Source of the DNA: Ignavibacteriales bacterium
GTDB lineage: Bacteria > Bacteroidota > Ignavibacteria > Ignavibacteriales > Ignavibacteriaceae
NCBI GenBank assembly: GCA_016709765.1
Contig: JADJMD010000012.1
Span: 558,001 to 622,000, forward strand
Length of the DNA: 64,000 nt
Direction of reading: 5' to 3'
Shown here: in pieces, positions 18,145 through 25,850 of the stretch
Numbering within the stretch: the first letter of the stretch is position 1
Layout: every line of letters begins with the position of its first letter
Made by a program: the position numbers and the translations under genes
The notes under the pieces: model-generated
Database searches by the model: none
What the model saw: only the letters and a program-made list of their open reading frames with translations
What the model was told of the DNA's origin: nothing

Positions 18145-19691
18145 TTATACTCTTTTATTTTATACATCACAAATGGAGTTACATTATCAGTTATTGTTTT
18201 ATGACATTTAGAACATTCTAATTTTTGATGTGCACCATCATTTTTAAACTTAGCTTTTGAGTGATCAAACTTTTCTGCCTTCCAATTACTATATGCGTGG
18301 CAGCGTGAGCAATCAGTAATGTTATCAAATCTAAATTGTCCGAAATGAATATCTTTATGACACTGTTCGCAATCAAGGGTCAAAGACAAAAACTTATAAG
18401 ATTTTTCGCCATTTACTTCACGGTAATGACAATTGCCACAAGTAATTGATTGATGTTTACCAAGTAACGCAAATTTCGTGCTATTATGATCGAAAGTAAT
18501 AGTGCTCCAATTTGCCGTTTGATGACAGGACTCGCACTTATTTTCCGGCAAATATTTCTCACTAATCTCATTTCCGTGAACATTTTTATGACAATCCTGA
18601 CACTTAAAACCAATTTTTTTAAATTTCCATTGCTCCTCTTTATAATGACATTTTCTGCAAGCCACAGCTAAATGGCTCCCATCAATAATAAATTTTGTTT
18701 TGTTGTGATCTTCAATGAAAAAGTTTGCCGGTGAAAATCCGGATTCTGAGTGACAAGTTTTACAATCTTTTATCAAGCCCTTTGATGTAAAATCACCTTG
18801 GTGATAATCTGAATGACAATCAGTACATTTTGCAAATAAAGGTTTGTTCTTGTTTGTACCTTTATGACAATCGTTACATTTTACTTTTTGATGTTTTCCA
18901 ATTAACGGAAATTTTGTTTTATTGTGATCAAATGAGTTTTGATTTATTATATTAAATCCATTTACCGAATGACATGATTTACAATCAGCACCAAACGCAC
19001 CGTTGTGAACATCTGTGTGGCAGGAAGAGCAGTTGCCAAAACTTAAGCCTTTTAGTTTTACAAAATCCTTTCCATTCTTTTTTTCTGTGGGATGACATTT
19101 TGCACATTCTACTTTTTCGTGAGCACCGGCTAACTTAAATTTTGCTTTATTGTGATCAAAACTTTCAGCAGGTTTAAACTTTTCTGTGGAATGACAACTT
19201 GCACAATCAGTTCCCAAAGTTTCCTGGTGAAAATCTTCGTGGCAACTAACACATTTTTGATCTAAACCTAATTGAGTTTTACTTTTCTTTTTAAACTTGC
19301 TATCAGAAATAAATTTGGATTGATGACAATCTTTGCAATCTTTTTTTGCGTGTGCGCCGGTTAACTTAAATCCTGTTTTGTTATGATCGAAATCATCCGG
19401 ATTAAAATTAATAATTCTGAAGGTTCTTCCGTGATGTTCGTTATGGCAAGATGCACATTCCTTATTTTTTACTTCAGAGCTTGCGTGGTAACCACGATTT
19501 GCATTTACAAGATTTTTAACTTCCTTATGACAATCCAAACATTTTGAGTTTGTAACTTTATTTCCAATTTCGTGGCATTTTGTACAATTGCTAATCCCTT
19601 CCAAATCAGCATGTGCTTTGGTAAGATCGCCCGGAGAGATTTGCGCAAGAATTTGAGCGGAAAAAAATAATGTTAATAAAAAGTATTTCAA
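18120..19691 (-). CDS. Multiheme c-type cytochrome, 20 CXXCH motifs
   Basis: A 523-residue exported cytochrome (signal peptide 'MKYFLLTLFFSAQILAQ') with 20 CXXCH motifs by my count. Six times it repeats the unit 'FDHNKTKFPLIGKH-5-CNDCH', the same unit that builds the 49-heme neighbour, so the two are paralogues. It is strongly lysine-rich, unlike its neighbour, and it lacks a membrane anchor; a periplasmic shuttle is a reasonable guess. The start is TTG at 19691, just after the stop of the iron-sulfur flavoprotein gene. Its last 25 bases overlap the start of the 49-heme gene. Confidence 0.92.
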   Translation of the reverse strand: MKYFLLTLFFSAQILAQISPGDLTKAHADLEGISNCTKCHEIGNKVTNSKCLDCHKEVKNLVNANRGYHASSEVKNKECASCHNEHHGRTFRIINFNPDDFDHNKTGFKLTGAHAKKDCKDCHQSKFISDSKFKKKSKTQLGLDQKCVSCHEDFHQETLGTDCASCHSTEKFKPAESFDHNKAKFKLAGAHEKVECAKCHPTEKKNGKDFVKLKGLSFGNCSSCHTDVHNGAFGADCKSCHSVNGFNIINQNSFDHNKTKFPLIGKHQKVKCNDCHKGTNKNKPLFAKCTDCHSDYHQGDFTSKGLIKDCKTCHSESGFSPANFFIEDHNKTKFIIDGSHLAVACRKCHYKEEQWKFKKIGFKCQDCHKNVHGNEISEKYLPENKCESCHQTANWSTITFDHNSTKFALLGKHQSITCGNCHYREVNGEKSYKFLSLTLDCEQCHKDIHFGQFRFDNITDCSRCHAYSNWKAEKFDHSKAKFKNDGAHQKLECSKCHKTITDNVTPFVMYKIKEYKCADCHSK

Positions 19692-19698
19692 TAATTTA

Positions 19699-21030
19699 CT
19701 AGTGTTTTAAAATTGCATCGCCAAATTTTTTAGTGATTTTAATTCCAATTCCTTCAAGAAAACTGGTCGGTAAAATTCCACCTGCAAAGATGTAAACAAA
19801 ATCATTTTTAATATTTAATTCTTCGGCAGAATTAGTGAAAGTAAATATCACACTATCATCTGTTATTTCTTTAACATTTGAATCGAATAGTGTTTTTATT
19901 TTTTTCTTTTTGATGTAATCATTTATTCGCTCAAGATTTTTTGGTTTTAATCTTGAAAATGATTCACTGCGATACGAGAGTGTAACTCGATTTCTTTCAT
20001 CGGCAAGCAGCATTGCAGATTCAACTGCAGAATCTCCTCCTCCAACAACTAAAATATGTTTATCGTGAATTAATTCCGGTTCAATCAATCTATAAAAAAC
20101 TTTTTCTTTTTCCTCGCCTACCACACCAAGTTTTCTGGGCGAACCACGTCTTCCTATTGCAAGAATTATTCCTCTACTTGTGTAATGTTCATTATTAGAT
20201 TTTACAATAAACAAATTGTCTTGTTTTACAATCTCTAAAACTTTCTCTTGTTCATTAATTGTAATTTTATTTTTATTTAAAACATTTTTCCATAGATCAA
20301 GTAGTTCAGATTTACTTGTTTCAACAAGTTTCACTTTTCCCCAAAGTGGTAAATCCATTGGAGAGGTCATAACAATTTTAGCTCGTGGAAAATTAAAAAC
20401 CGTTCCACCGAGAGAATCTTGTTCTAAAGTTATAAACTTAAGATTGTTTTTAGCTGCTGTTAATGAAGCTGAAATACCAGCTGGACCAGCACCTACAATT
20501 ATTAAATCATATTTAGCATTTGATTTTGGAAGAGATTTTTGAAGGAAATACTCAACAGCTTGTTTGCCTTGCTCAACTGCATTTTTTATCAAACCCATTC
20601 CACCAAGCTCGCCAGCTACAAATATTCCCGGAATATTGGTTTCAAACTCCTGAGAAATGTGCGGTAATTCAACTCCTCTTTTTTCTGTTCCTATGCAGAG
20701 AGTTATTGCTTCAACAGGACAAGCGTGAAAACAGGCACCATGTCCAACGCACCTGGAAGCATTTATCGTTTGAGCTTTTCCGTTGTGTATTCCTAAAATA
20801 TCATGCTCAGGACAAGCTTTTATGCAAGCACCACTGCCTATACAAATGTCTAAATCAACAACCGGATGTAAAGAAACGGGTTCGTGAAATCCGTGCTCTT
20901 TAGCTTTACTCGTTTTACTTTGAGTACGCAGATTAGTAAGCTTATTTTTCTGATGATAGAAGTAAAATATTCCACCAAGCAGAAAAAAAACTAACATGTA
21001 CGCAAAAATATTTTCTAGAAGTTGCTCCAA
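19699..21030 (-). CDS. Membrane-anchored ferredoxin-domain/thioredoxin-reductase-like flavoprotein
   Basis: 443 residues. One N-terminal transmembrane helix (about 8-26) is followed by a double iron-sulfur segment and then a two-dinucleotide-binding oxidoreductase ('YDLIIVGAGPAGISASLTA' for FAD, 'ILVVGGGDSAVESAML' for NAD(P)H). The iron-sulfur motifs are 'CIGSGACIKACP' (Cys63, 69, 73) and 'CVGHGACFHACP' (Cys94, 100, 104): the second Cys of each classical CxxCxxCxxxCP is Ser or His. Unlike TrxB, no CxxC redox pair is seen in the flavin domain. Likely role: electron exchange between NAD(P)H and the cytochromes at the membrane. The start is TTG at 21030; an in-frame ATG at 20997 would shorten the anchor. 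It is 8 bases from the 20-heme gene. Confidence 0.85.
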   Translation of the reverse strand: MEQLLENIFAYMLVFFLLGGIFYFYHQKNKLTNLRTQSKTSKAKEHGFHEPVSLHPVVDLDICIGSGACIKACPEHDILGIHNGKAQTINASRCVGHGACFHACPVEAITLCIGTEKRGVELPHISQEFETNIPGIFVAGELGGMGLIKNAVEQGKQAVEYFLQKSLPKSNAKYDLIIVGAGPAGISASLTAAKNNLKFITLEQDSLGGTVFNFPRAKIVMTSPMDLPLWGKVKLVETSKSELLDLWKNVLNKNKITINEQEKVLEIVKQDNLFIVKSNNEHYTSRGIILAIGRRGSPRKLGVVGEEKEKVFYRLIEPELIHDKHILVVGGGDSAVESAMLLADERNRVTLSYRSESFSRLKPKNLERINDYIKKKKIKTLFDSNVKEITDDSVIFTFTNSAEELNIKNDFVYIFAGGILPTSFLEGIGIKITKKFGDAILKH

Positions 21031-21115
21031 ATTTGATTAGTTCACATTTACTATTAGTTGATGATTAACAAATATTCAATAATCATACCTAAAATCCAAA
21101 GTGAAATGAAAGAAT

Positions 21116-21715
21116 TTACAGCTTTTTTATAGAGTTTTTAGCTAATTCTGCCGTTTGATCAGACGGGAAATCATTAATAAGTTTTGTCCAAATTTCGCGA
21201 GCTTTTTCTTTGTTACCTTTTGTTGCTTCAATCGCACCAACATTATAATTAACCATTGGATCGTTCGGGAATAATTTTAGCATCTGAAGTGTGAGTTCTT
21301 CGGCTTTTACTAAGTTACCCTGATTGTAATAAACAAAAGTTGTTGCAAAGTAAATATCTTTTCTATTTTTATCTTTATCCAAAATCTTTTGATAATAAAC
21401 TAATGCTTCTTCCGGGCGATGTGCGGCTGCAAGAAAATCAGCATACTCTCGCATCTTTAAAGTGTCTGTTGGATTCGCTTCAACATCTTTTTTCATTACT
21501 TCAATTTTATGTTTTACTTCTTCAGACACATTTGAACCGCTTGGATTGTCCATCATACCTTTATTAAGATTTTTATGTACCTCGTCTGCGGGCATTTGTT
21601 TATTAGTAATATCTACCTTTGTTTTTTCTTCACTGCCGGTTTGTGCAACAACAAAAAGTATTACAACTATTACTACAGCTAATAATCCATATAAATATAT
21701 CGGTTTGAATTTCAT
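21116..21715 (-). CDS. Membrane-anchored TPR protein of the cytochrome cluster
   Basis: 199 residues from the ATG at 21715, chosen over the upstream ATG at 21748 because AGGAG lies 7 bases before it and the longer form would overlap the preceding gene. It has one transmembrane helix ('LYGLLAVVIVVILFVVAQ'), a polar linker and about three TPRs ('MREYADFLAAAHRPEEALVYY', 'VYYNQGNLVKAEELTLQM'). The arrangement resembles the TPR part of the cytochrome c maturation protein CcmI/NrfG, which presents apocytochromes for heme attachment. Such a role would suit its place beside 69 heme sites, but is inference. Confidence 0.78.
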   Translation of the reverse strand: MKFKPIYLYGLLAVVIVVILFVVAQTGSEEKTKVDITNKQMPADEVHKNLNKGMMDNPSGSNVSEEVKHKIEVMKKDVEANPTDTLKMREYADFLAAAHRPEEALVYYQKILDKDKNRKDIYFATTFVYYNQGNLVKAEELTLQMLKLFPNDPMVNYNVGAIEATKGNKEKAREIWTKLINDFPSDQTAELAKNSIKKL

Positions 21716-21725
21716 TTTGTTTCTC

Positions 21726-22601
21726 CTAAAAAATCCATTTATATCCAAAAGTTAAGGTTACAATTACATGAACTACCATAATAACAAACATTGCAATAGC
21801 AAAAGGTAAATGAGCAATGTGCCAGTATTTAAAAAGATTTTGCATTGTGCGCAATCGTCCAATTCTTCTCGATAATATAATTTCTGCTTGTGCCTTATTC
21901 TTTATTTCTTTTATTATGATTTTAGAAAACCCTGAAATCGCTAAATTTTTATTTAGCCTGGAATAGAATGACCTAATTCTAAAAAAATCTTTAGCACCAA
22001 ATAATATTATATCTCGAAAACCTAAAGAATTATATCTATCTATTGAAGCTAAGTAATTAAGCTCATTCAGCAATCTTACATCGAACATCATTTCCGCTTT
22101 CAATTTTTCTGCAAGATCTTCTCTCATTGATGCTAAATCTTTCATGTCTATTTCTCTACCCTGAACGGTTCGGGGAATTTGAATATATATAAATCTACCT
22201 ACAACACCACTAAGAACCACAAGAACCATACTCCAAAAACTAACTGAAACAATGCCACCAAACTTAAACGATGTATGATACAGGACTAAAATTGGTCCAA
22301 CAGTGCATAAAAAAATATGGAACTCTAACCAATGCTTTAAGTACCCAAAAGTAAAAAGTTTACGAGACCTTTTGCGAAACATATAAATGGCCACACCAAA
22401 AATCATCATTAATGTTCCAATAATTCCAAATCCATGTCCCCAGTTTCCGCTTGGTTTTAGAGTTGCATGAGATGGGTCAAAAAATCGTTCCTCAATTGGA
22501 AGCAAATAATATTGATAACCGTTAATTGCTAACAATATCAAAACTACTGTTCCAACTAAAAAGAAACTGCCAACATAAATAATGTGAAGTTTTTTATTCA
22601 T
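21726..22601 (-). CDS. Five-TM cytochrome b-like membrane protein
   Basis: A 291-residue integral membrane protein with helices at about 7-27, 55-75, 93-110, 117-140 and 262-285. A long amphipathic cytoplasmic stretch (about 145-255) lies between helices 4 and 5. Conserved-looking histidines sit in or near the helices: His56, His90, His95, His109, His261, His264 and His278 ('KHWLEFHIFLC', 'LVLYHTSFKFGG', 'KYWHIAHLPFAIAMF'), a pattern expected of a di-heme cytochrome b or ferric-reductase-like quinol-linked module. I could not assign a named family. As first gene of the cluster it is a candidate entry point for electrons from the quinone pool. Confidence 0.7.
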   Translation of the reverse strand: MNKKLHIIYVGSFFLVGTVVLILLAINGYQYYLLPIEERFFDPSHATLKPSGNWGHGFGIIGTLMMIFGVAIYMFRKRSRKLFTFGYLKHWLEFHIFLCTVGPILVLYHTSFKFGGIVSVSFWSMVLVVLSGVVGRFIYIQIPRTVQGREIDMKDLASMREDLAEKLKAEMMFDVRLLNELNYLASIDRYNSLGFRDIILFGAKDFFRIRSFYSRLNKNLAISGFSKIIIKEIKNKAQAEIILSRRIGRLRTMQNLFKYWHIAHLPFAIAMFVIMVVHVIVTLTFGYKWIF

Positions 22602-22662
22602 AGTAAAAAATAATAATGTGTAAAGATATTACAAAAAGTGAAGCTAGATGAGAAAAATAATA

Positions 22663-22684
22663 TGGGTCCCCCAACGGAGACCCA
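22663..22684 (-). terminator. Terminator after the ABM-domain gene
   Basis: A 9-bp stem (22663-22671 with 22676-22684; one G-U pair on the transcribed strand) closed by a 4-base loop, followed on the minus strand by a T-rich stretch. It lies 6 bases past the stop at 22691 and separates dapF/ABM from the cytochrome cluster, which must therefore have its own promoter in 22602-22662 or depend on read-through. Confidence 0.75.
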
Positions 22685-22690
22685 ATAATT

Positions 22691-22996
22691 TTATTCATCT
22701 GCAAGTTGTACAAGCGTGTTATATTTTGTGGATTTTTCGACCGACATACCACTAATTTTATCGACAAGAATATTAATTCTCTCATCATTCATATCATCAA
22801 AGGCTTCGTAAGCTTCAATATTGCTAAAAGTATAAAGCTCTTGAAAACTAACCGTTTTCCCTTTAACTTCGTAAACAACATAAGACTCCAGGCCTTCTGC
22901 TTTTAAAAGATTTTTAAGTTCTTTAACAACTCTTAAATATTCATCTCGTTTTTCAGGAATAATTTCATACTGAATTGAGAATAGGACTTTTGACAT
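22691..22996 (-). CDS. ABM-fold (dimeric alpha-beta barrel) protein
   Basis: A 101-residue protein with the beta-alpha-beta pattern of antibiotic biosynthesis monooxygenase/quinol monooxygenase-like proteins ('VLFSIQYEIIPEKRDEYLRV', 'SYVVYEVKGKTVSFQELYTF', 'AYEAFDDMNDERINIL'). ATG 22996 is preferred to the GTG two codons upstream because GGAG lies 5 bases before it. Members act on quinones, heme or aromatic compounds; which applies here is unknown. It follows dapF after 14 bases. Confidence 0.65.
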   Translation of the reverse strand: MSKVLFSIQYEIIPEKRDEYLRVVKELKNLLKAEGLESYVVYEVKGKTVSFQELYTFSNIEAYEAFDDMNDERINILVDKISGMSVEKSTKYNTLVQLADE

Positions 22997-23010
22997 TTGC
23001 ACTCCAATGA

Positions 23011-23877
23011 TTAAATAAATAATTTCTGGTCAATAGAACCTTCAAAAATAATTTTTGCAGGTCCGGTTAAAGAAAGATTTTTTACCTTTTGATTTTCAAT
23101 TTCAAAATTAACGATAAGCTGATCACCGCCAAAGGTATTTAAAGTTATTGGTGGTTTTAGATTATCTGTTATATAACAAATTAAGGCTACAGCAACAGAA
23201 CCTGTTCCACAGGCTAGCGTTTCATCTTCAACACCACGCTCATAAGTTCTGATATGAATTACTTTATCCTTAACATCAATAAAATTTACATTAGTGCCGT
23301 TTGGTTTAAAATCTCCGCTATATCTAATTTCTTTTCCAAGATTAAAAACCGGAAAATCCATAATGTTATTAAAAGATGATTTAGGATTCAAATGATCTTT
23401 TAAAACATCAGAAATTTTAATTACGACATGCGGTGAACCTGTATCAGCATAATTTGCACTTATCATCTGCCCATATGCCTTTATCTTAAAATTATATTTA
23501 ATCTGCTTAGGCGGATTAAGATTAAATTTTATTAATTCTTCACTTAAGACTTCACCGGAATATTCAGCACTGTTCGAAATAAATTTTGCAGTTCGGTTTA
23601 TTAATCGTGATGTTTTTTCTGCGAACCAAATAGAACAACGAGCTCCATTAGCACACAAGCTTCCGGTTGAACCATCGGCATTGTAATACATCATTTTGTA
23701 ATTATAATTAGAAAGATCCTCAATCGTAATCAGACCATCTGCCCCAATACCGTTTCGACGGTTGCAAATATTTTTTATTTTTTCCGGAGTTAATGATAAA
23801 CCGGAGTTTTGATTTTTATCTATAAAAACAAAATCGTTGCCGGCGCCACTCATCTTTTTAAAAAAAATCTTTTGCAT
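23011..23877 (-). CDS. dapF: Diaminopimelate epimerase
   Basis: Interconverts LL- and meso-diaminopimelate for peptidoglycan and lysine synthesis. It is 288 residues. The two catalytic cysteines lie in 'NADGSTGSLCANGARC' and 'ETLACGTGSVAVAL', the hallmark paired motifs of this cofactor-independent epimerase. The N-terminal 'KMSGAGNDFVFID' is also typical. No other lysine-pathway genes are nearby; an ABM-fold gene follows in the same direction. Confidence 0.96.
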   Translation of the reverse strand: MQKIFFKKMSGAGNDFVFIDKNQNSGLSLTPEKIKNICNRRNGIGADGLITIEDLSNYNYKMMYYNADGSTGSLCANGARCSIWFAEKTSRLINRTAKFISNSAEYSGEVLSEELIKFNLNPPKQIKYNFKIKAYGQMISANYADTGSPHVVIKISDVLKDHLNPKSSFNNIMDFPVFNLGKEIRYSGDFKPNGTNVNFIDVKDKVIHIRTYERGVEDETLACGTGSVAVALICYITDNLKPPITLNTFGGDQLIVNFEIENQKVKNLSLTGPAKIIFEGSIDQKLFI

Positions 23878-23976
23878 TTAACTTCTAATTTAGTTTAATG
23901 CTTTATGCTTTTCAATAAAAATTATTGTTAAATATCAGATATTTATCAGAAAGGAATTAGGGGGATAAGTAATATT

Positions 23977-24001
23977 CCTGCAGATTTTATTAATCTGCAG
24001 G
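23977..24001 (-). terminator. Hairpin downstream of the TM2 gene
   Basis: A perfect 10-bp stem (23977-23986 with 23992-24001) with a 5-base A/T loop, 19 bases after the TM2-protein stop. No T run follows, so it may be a Rho-dependent end or an RNA-stability hairpin rather than a classical terminator. Confidence 0.6.
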
Positions 24002-24020
24002 TCACGAAAAAGGATTTAAC

Positions 24021-24374
24021 TTAAGTAATTTGTTTTGTCATCAATGCAACTTGCTGTGCAACAGTGGAATTATATTCAAAAGCAAGTTTTCTATGATTAA
24101 CTAAATCGATAATTGTTCCAATAACACATAATCCACCTGTTAAAAAATACAATATTCCCATTCCAATTTGGTTAAGCATAAACCTATGTAAGCCCGCAAA
24201 TCCTACAAATCCAACAAGAGCTAAAATTAATATTGTTGTTGGATCTTTTCGGCGCGCGCTGTAAGCCATTGCAAATTGCTGAGCTTGTGCATCAGTCATA
24301 TCGTTAATGAGACTTTGGACGTAAGCCATCTCTTCGCCCTCAAGACTTGGTAATAATTGAAAAATATTTGGCAT
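24021..24374 (-). CDS. TM2 domain-containing membrane protein
   Basis: 117 residues. The C-terminal half carries two transmembrane helices joined by the turn 'GFAGLHRFMLNQIGMGILYF', the TM2 signature, ending in 'VIGTIIDLVNH'. The N-terminal half is a short acidic, soluble segment. ATG 24374 is preceded by a good AAGGAGAGG ribosome site. It is paired with a DUF2752 gene 9 bases upstream; in many bacteria these two small membrane families occur together, with unknown function. Confidence 0.88.
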   Translation of the reverse strand: MPNIFQLLPSLEGEEMAYVQSLINDMTDAQAQQFAMAYSARRKDPTTILILALVGFVGFAGLHRFMLNQIGMGILYFLTGGLCVIGTIIDLVNHRKLAFEYNSTVAQQVALMTKQIT

Positions 24375-24383
24375 AGCCTCTCC

Positions 24384-24740
24384 TTATTTATTGTTGTTAG
24401 ATTTTTTAAGATTAAAGAACATAATTGTATAAATTCTATGAAGGATTATTAGCAAAGCCGGAATACCTAAAAAATGATTATCAAATGATTGACTGAATTG
24501 TCCTCTAAATATCAAAGCGATCGAATTTCCAAGCCCACAACCGGGGCAATGCTCAAATCCAAGATTTGAAAGCGGACAAATTGTAAAATGCACTGCGTTG
24601 GGATTAACAAAAAATCCTAAATAGAGAAGAGTCGAAATCCAAATAAAACCTTCAAAACCAAACAGTCTAATTGAATTAAAAATCTTTTTTATAAGATTAT
24701 TGTTTTCAATTGAATTTATATAAGTTGTAATGTCAATCAC
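24384..24740 (-). CDS. DUF2752 small membrane protein
   Basis: A 118-residue integral membrane protein with three probable helices. The family motif of small paired cysteines and glycines is clear: 'CPLSNLGFEHCPGCGLGNSI', followed by 'ALIFRGQFSQSFDNHFLGIP'. The start is GTG at 24740. Its function is unknown. It shares a transcript with the TM2 protein and lies just downstream of tmRNA on the same strand. Confidence 0.82.
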   Translation of the reverse strand: MIDITTYINSIENNNLIKKIFNSIRLFGFEGFIWISTLLYLGFFVNPNAVHFTICPLSNLGFEHCPGCGLGNSIALIFRGQFSQSFDNHFLGIPALLIILHRIYTIMFFNLKKSNNNK

Positions 24741-24896
24741 TGCTTTAATCTAAATTGTTGATTAAAACATAAGTAATAATTAAAAGCAAATCAATTTCAG
24801 GATGATGAGTGGTATAATTTTATCGGTAAGTGATACTCAAATTCAGTTATGTACTGAATTAAAGAAAAATAATATAATGAGAATAAGTAAAAAGTG

Positions 24897-25253
24897 TGGA
24901 GGTGGCGGGAGTCGAACCCGCGTCCGAAATTATGATCCAAAGAACATCTACATACATAGTCTGTTTCATTTTTGACTTTAAGCTGCCAAACAGACAAAGA
25001 TCACTTAAAGCCTACTTGCTGTTATTTCACCTTTCCTGCGCAAGAGACAGAGTCGGCTATTGTATCTAAACGTCGTTCAATCCTAGCCCGATACAAGAGG
25101 ATAAGTTGAACGGCTGTTAACTATTAATTAAGCAGCAAGGGCGTAATTAGATTCGCCATTTATTGTTTTTTCCCAATTCATTTACGTGTATTCGGGGAAC
25201 ACGATATGCAGTTCTAAGTCTCGTTAATCCCGTCGAAACCAAAATTCACCCCC
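24897..25253 (-). ncRNA. ssrA: Transfer-messenger RNA (tmRNA)
   Basis: The minus strand reads GGGGGTG at the 5' end, then 'GGTTTCGACGGG'; at the 3' end it reads 'GGACGCGGGTTCGACTCCCG' and CACCTCC. The two ends pair as a 7-bp acceptor stem with one G-U. The T arm is canonical. The tag frame at about 25128-25160 encodes (N)GESNYALAA followed by TAA, close to the GENNYALAA-type tags of Bacteroidota. The genome does not encode CCA after the discriminator A, so it must be added. tmRNA with SmpB rescues stalled ribosomes and marks the product for proteolysis. The resume codon (AAT or GGC) is not certain. Confidence 0.95.
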
Positions 25254-25295
25254 GATAATTAGTTAGTGAAAGCATTAAGCAAATTGCAAACTAAA

Positions 25296-25844
25296 TTACG
25301 GAATCCATTTTGTATCTGGAATATTTAAGTACTTATTCTCAAAACGTGAAAGAACAAAAAACAGATCAGATAATCTGTTTAAAAATATAACAATGTTTTC
25401 ACCGATATGTTCGGTATTTTTTAATGCCACAACTTCTCTTTCCGCACGGCGTGAAATTGTACGGCAAATGTGCAGAAGTGCAGATCCTTTACTTCCGCCG
25501 GGAAGAATGAAATTTTTTAGTTCATCTAAATTAGCTTCAAAATCATCAATAGTTTTTTCTGTATCCAGAATATATGAATCAGGTAAACGGGTAATATTAA
25601 GTTTTACATTTTTTTCAGTTTCAGGCGTTGCCAGATCTGATCCTAACACAAACAATTTATTTTGTAAATCCATTAGAACATTTTTTATTTCAACACAATT
25701 AACTTCTAAAATTGTTAGTCCCACAAAAGAATTTAATTCATCTATACTGCCGTATGCATTTAATCTTAAATCATTTTTTAGTACACGCGTGCCACCGAAT
25801 AACCCTGTTTCCCCTGTATCTCCGGTCTTTGTGTAGATTTTCAT
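25296..25844 (-). CDS. Cob(I)alamin adenosyltransferase, PduO type
   Basis: Transfers the adenosyl group of ATP to cob(I)alamin to make coenzyme B12. It is 182 residues, the size of the single-domain PduO/MMAB family. Its motifs are the N-terminal ATP site 'YTKTGDTGETGLFGG', 'NAYGSIDELNSFVGL', and the C-terminal 'CRTISRRAEREVVAL' and 'LNRLSDLFFVLSRFEN'. No B12 riboswitch or other cobalamin gene is seen. It follows a YgfZ-like gene after 6 bases, and tmRNA lies downstream. Confidence 0.95.
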   Translation of the reverse strand: MKIYTKTGDTGETGLFGGTRVLKNDLRLNAYGSIDELNSFVGLTILEVNCVEIKNVLMDLQNKLFVLGSDLATPETEKNVKLNITRLPDSYILDTEKTIDDFEANLDELKNFILPGGSKGSALLHICRTISRRAEREVVALKNTEHIGENIVIFLNRLSDLFFVLSRFENKYLNIPDTKWIP

Positions 25845-25850
25845 TTAATT

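Noticed and set aside
14521..19691. Multiheme genes as nitrite or hydroxylamine reductases
   Set aside because: No CXXCK or NrfA/HAO-type catalytic motif is visible; all sites are repeated CXXCH in a regular array.
24840..24860. 8-bp inverted repeat downstream of tmRNA considered as its terminator
   Set aside because: A/T-rich stem without a T run on the minus strand; too weak to call.
24797..24997. Minus-strand open frame of 66 codons over the tmRNA 3' end
   Set aside because: It reads through the tmRNA T arm and acceptor stem; the RNA explains the sequence.
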